DNA of 64,000 nucleotides from Bacteroidales bacterium (GTDB taxonomy: Bacteria > Bacteroidota > Bacteroidia > Bacteroidales > Marinilabiliaceae): the NCBI GenBank assembly GCA_900766825.1, contig CAAFWU010000017.1:1-64000 (forward strand), written 5' to 3'. The position numbers were made by a program, and so were the translations under genes. How positions within the stretch are numbered: the stretch's first letter is position 1; each line of letters starts with the position of its first letter. Positions 62,200-64,000 of the stretch are shown one piece after another. The notes beneath the pieces were generated by a model that had not been told where the DNA came from, searched no databases, and saw only the letters and a list, made by a program, of their open reading frames with translations.

Positions 62200-62233
62200 C
62201 AAATTTACATTTATTGCACATGGTCGGTGCAAA
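62200..62233 (-). promoter_or_regulatory. Promoter of the Rpn gene
   Basis: On the minus strand TTTG (plus 62230-62233), 22 bp, then TAAATTTG (plus 62200-62207). Spacing is slightly long for the consensus. Confidence 0.5.
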
Positions 62234-62275
62234 TGCCAAAATAACAGCCCGAACAGTAAAAAAACTGTTATAGTT

Positions 62276-62316
62276 CTTTTCCATGGGGAAAAGATACTAT
62301 TGTTATAAACAATAGT
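62276..62316. other. Two adjacent hairpins in the Rpn-cassette spacer
   Basis: CTTTTCC/GGAAAAG (62276-62293, loop ATGG) is next to ACTATTGTT/AACAATAGT (62296-62316, loop ATA). They lie in the 319-bp gap 62117-62435 upstream of the Rpn promoter. Neither has a T-tract in both directions. Confidence 0.5.
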
Positions 62317-62386
62317 GTATCGTTTAGCAATAAGTTTTTTAGTTAGCATCAGACTATTCTCCACTGGGTTTGTCGGGTGCGCCCTA

Positions 62387-62421
62387 AAAACGCCTCCTTT
62401 TCGCAGTGAATCGGAGGCGTT
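62387..62421 (-). terminator. Terminator of the three-gene cassette
   Basis: AACGCCTCC (62389-62397) pairs with GGAGGCGTT (62413-62421); on the minus strand TTTTT follows. Confidence 0.75.
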
Positions 62422-62435
62422 GTACAAATAGGTTC

Positions 62436-62855
62436 TTAATTCAAAGCCGTGATATATGAGTGGCGAATCACTTCTTCAAAAGATTTTGAGTTGATCTTTA
62501 GATTGTCCCATATTTCATGTACAGAACTAAATTCTGCAATCACCTCAATAGGTTCGTCATGAGTGTCGTTGTCACATTGCCACCCAATGTAATTAGACCA
62601 TTCCTTATGTCGAGGAAGGATTTTGACTCTTATGGGAATGGATTCTGTGTGTATGCCGTAAAAGGTGTCTGTTTCAGGATAGTAAAAAGCTAGATTCAAA
62701 CCTATTTCTTCTACATGATATCTAAAAGCCTCTCTTGACACTAACGTTCTTGCTTCACTAAGCATTCTTTCACGAAAGCCTAGTTCGTCTTCGTATACGT
62801 GTTGTCCAGGACCTCTAAAGTCTCTGATTGCGATTACCCGTTTCCTTTCTATCAT
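62436..62855 (-). CDS. Unknown 139-residue protein, possible immunity or partner protein
   Basis: 139 residues, acidic, no signal or membrane span, no family recognised. It has DFRGPGQHVYEDELGFRERM, YPETDTFYGIHTESIPIRVK and DEPIEVIAEFSSV. Its start overlaps the stop of the upstream 153-residue gene by 4 bp (ATGA), the tight coupling common to toxin-immunity or two-subunit pairs. Function is inferred from place only. Confidence 0.5.
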   Translation of the reverse strand: MIERKRVIAIRDFRGPGQHVYEDELGFRERMLSEARTLVSREAFRYHVEEIGLNLAFYYPETDTFYGIHTESIPIRVKILPRHKEWSNYIGWQCDNDTHDEPIEVIAEFSSVHEIWDNLKINSKSFEEVIRHSYITALN

Positions 62856-63313
62856 TTTTTACATGTATTCCTTTGCTTGTTAAACTTTTGTATTTCGCTT
62901 ATCAACTGGTTATACCCACTAGGTATGGGTAAATGGCTGTTTCCCTCTGTGGGTTTCCGATGCATGTCACCATTTTCGGCTTGATACCACTCGTGAGAAT
63001 GCGAGTTTGCCTCTTTCCCATTATAGGGTTTGACATTTCCATTCTGATCGAACTTTAGGTTGATTTCAAGACCAATTTTGTGTCTTGAAAAGTCATTGAT
63101 GTTTAACACTGTCAATGAACCGTCAGGATTTCTCTTCGCCATCAAATAGATTGGACTTTCAGAATTAGAGTTCATAATGTTCTTTGTTTGATCGGTAACT
63201 CCATCTTGCAAAAGAACTTTATGACCTAAAATCGTGTGCCCTGTTTCGATATGAGTACGACGCTCAGCAGGTACACCTCCAGACTCTTTGTCGTAAGAAC
63301 CGTTTGCTCCCAT
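62852..63313 (-). CDS. Unknown 153-residue protein, possible effector domain
   Basis: 153 residues, His/Asn/Gly-rich with no signal or membrane span: GANGSYDKESGGVPAERRTH, ETGHTILGHKVLLQDG, SHSHEWYQAENGDMH and HLPIPSGYNQLI. The clustered His (21, 26, 31, 105, 107, 118, 127) could be catalytic or metal-binding. It starts 2 bp after the DUF4417 stop and overlaps the next gene by 4 bp. Possibly a toxin-like domain, but I know no match. Confidence 0.5.
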   Translation of the reverse strand: MGANGSYDKESGGVPAERRTHIETGHTILGHKVLLQDGVTDQTKNIMNSNSESPIYLMAKRNPDGSLTVLNINDFSRHKIGLEINLKFDQNGNVKPYNGKEANSHSHEWYQAENGDMHRKPTEGNSHLPIPSGYNQLISEIQKFNKQRNTCKK

Positions 63314-63315
63314 GT

Positions 63316-64000
63316 TTATACTCTATTGTTGTTAACGTAATAAGTGCTGATATCTGCCATTTCTCCTTCAATGAATCCCCCATACCTAAGTATGTGCGTA
63401 TGGTGAAGGATGTTATACATAGCCCAATAGCCATCAAGCCATGTCTTTTTTGCCCTTTTGTCATGACAAACACCTGTGCTGTTTATCGCAATAACCGATT
63501 CACGAGGCCAGCCCTCCATATACCTTTCGATATTATGCAGGTCATCACTCCAAGATGGTGATGCAATAACCGACACTCCATACCTCTGGTAGAATGCAGC
63601 CAAGAGTTTGTTCCTAAAATCATTCCATTGTCTCTGGGATTCAACCATATTTGTAAGTATTGAGTAATCTGTTGAAATAATGCCAGCCAAACTCTTGAAA
63701 GTTTTAATGTACGAGAAAGGTCTATTCCATACTTTCTCGAAGTTCTTGTCCGCAGTGTAAAAGTGCGCAAATAGTCGCTTTTTTTTGTTAGATGCAACAT
63801 TCTTTAAGCGGCTGAGCGTAGTTATTTCCTCTGGAGGAACAATGTGGTTAGGCTTGACAATTGGGAGCTGATGTTTAGAAGTAAACTCAATACCTTTGCA
63901 CAAATGCAAGTGCAATGGTCCCAAATCAGGAATGTCTTCTTTTACAACATCTTGCGTATCTTCTGGAAAATACAAAGGCAGTATTGTTTGTATAGGGTAT
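63316..64000 (-). CDS. DUF4417-domain protein, 5' end outside window
   Basis: The frame is open to the window edge; the visible 228 residues end in DISTYYVNNNRV. KSLAGIISTDYSILTNMVESQRQ, NKLLAAFYQRYGVSVIASPSW and ESVIAINSTGVC are DUF4417 marks (fold and role not established; often on phage or mobile elements). The TTG at 63975 is probably not the true start. It is first of a three-gene cassette with almost no spacers. Confidence 0.8.
   Translation of the reverse strand, partial: YPIQTILPLYFPEDTQDVVKEDIPDLGPLHLHLCKGIEFTSKHQLPIVKPNHIVPPEEITTLSRLKNVASNKKKRLFAHFYTADKNFEKVWNRPFSYIKTFKSLAGIISTDYSILTNMVESQRQWNDFRNKLLAAFYQRYGVSVIASPSWSDDLHNIERYMEGWPRESVIAINSTGVCHDKRAKKTWLDGYWAMYNILHHTHILRYGGFIEGEMADISTYYVNNNRV

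Overview
The window looks like chromosome of a Bacteroidales bacterium (phylum Bacteroidota), possibly near Prevotellaceae; I do not name a species. The signs are promoters of the TTG-N19-TAnnTTTG type, a hybrid two-component system with an AraC output domain, S46 dipeptidyl-peptidase, the PG0541-type RND accessory protein, GIN-domain (DUF2807) proteins, Rpn-type nucleases and DUF4417. Most genes are core and fairly GC-rich at codon ends. Three stretches are clearly AT-richer and look acquired: about 15.6-21.3 kb, 47.9-48.4 kb and 61.1-64 kb.

Layout. 0-2.5 kb: end of a GIN-domain/ABC-permease/GntR operon. 2.7-8.2 kb: rimP-nusA-infB behind a clear promoter. 8.3-9.6 kb: AmpG-like MFS transporter, then tRNA-Arg. 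9.9-15.4 kb: four tandem minus-strand lipoprotein paralogues with YD-like repeats, plus a signal-peptide remnant. 15.7-21.1 kb: a restriction-modification island (small XRE protein, fused nuclease-methylase, second methylase). It is flanked on both sides by the same lipoprotein leader and signal-peptide sequence, with a truncated lipoprotein gene on the right. 21.8-24.9 kb: WYL regulator, two initiator tRNAs, AAA/DUF4143 ATPase. 24.9-28.4 kb: S46 peptidase and lactaldehyde reductase. 28.8-35.6 kb: TetR-TolC-MFP-RND-PG0541 efflux operon. 35.8-39.5 kb: HNH-like unknown, tsaE, alanine dehydrogenase, small exported protein. 40.0-47.6 kb: four-gene glycogen operon (debranching enzyme, glycosyltransferase, GH57, phosphorylase). 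47.9-54.2 kb: helicase-like gene fragment, M28 peptidase, hybrid two-component sensor. 54.3-61.0 kb: hrpB, membrane-anchored AraC regulator, alaS. 61.1-64 kb: Rpn nuclease with heptad tail and a tight three-gene cassette with DUF4417, running off the window.

The most unusual parts are (1) the restriction island lodged between duplicated lipoprotein leaders that share a covarying hairpin and paired repeats 22 bp apart, with a C8/A8 tract that could switch a signal peptide in frame with the next gene; (2) the degenerate HNH-like protein at 35831; (3) the DUF4417 three-gene cassette; and (4) three evenly spaced 16-bp repeats upstream of the DUF4143 ATPase. Functions come from motif reading and memory of families; no search was run.
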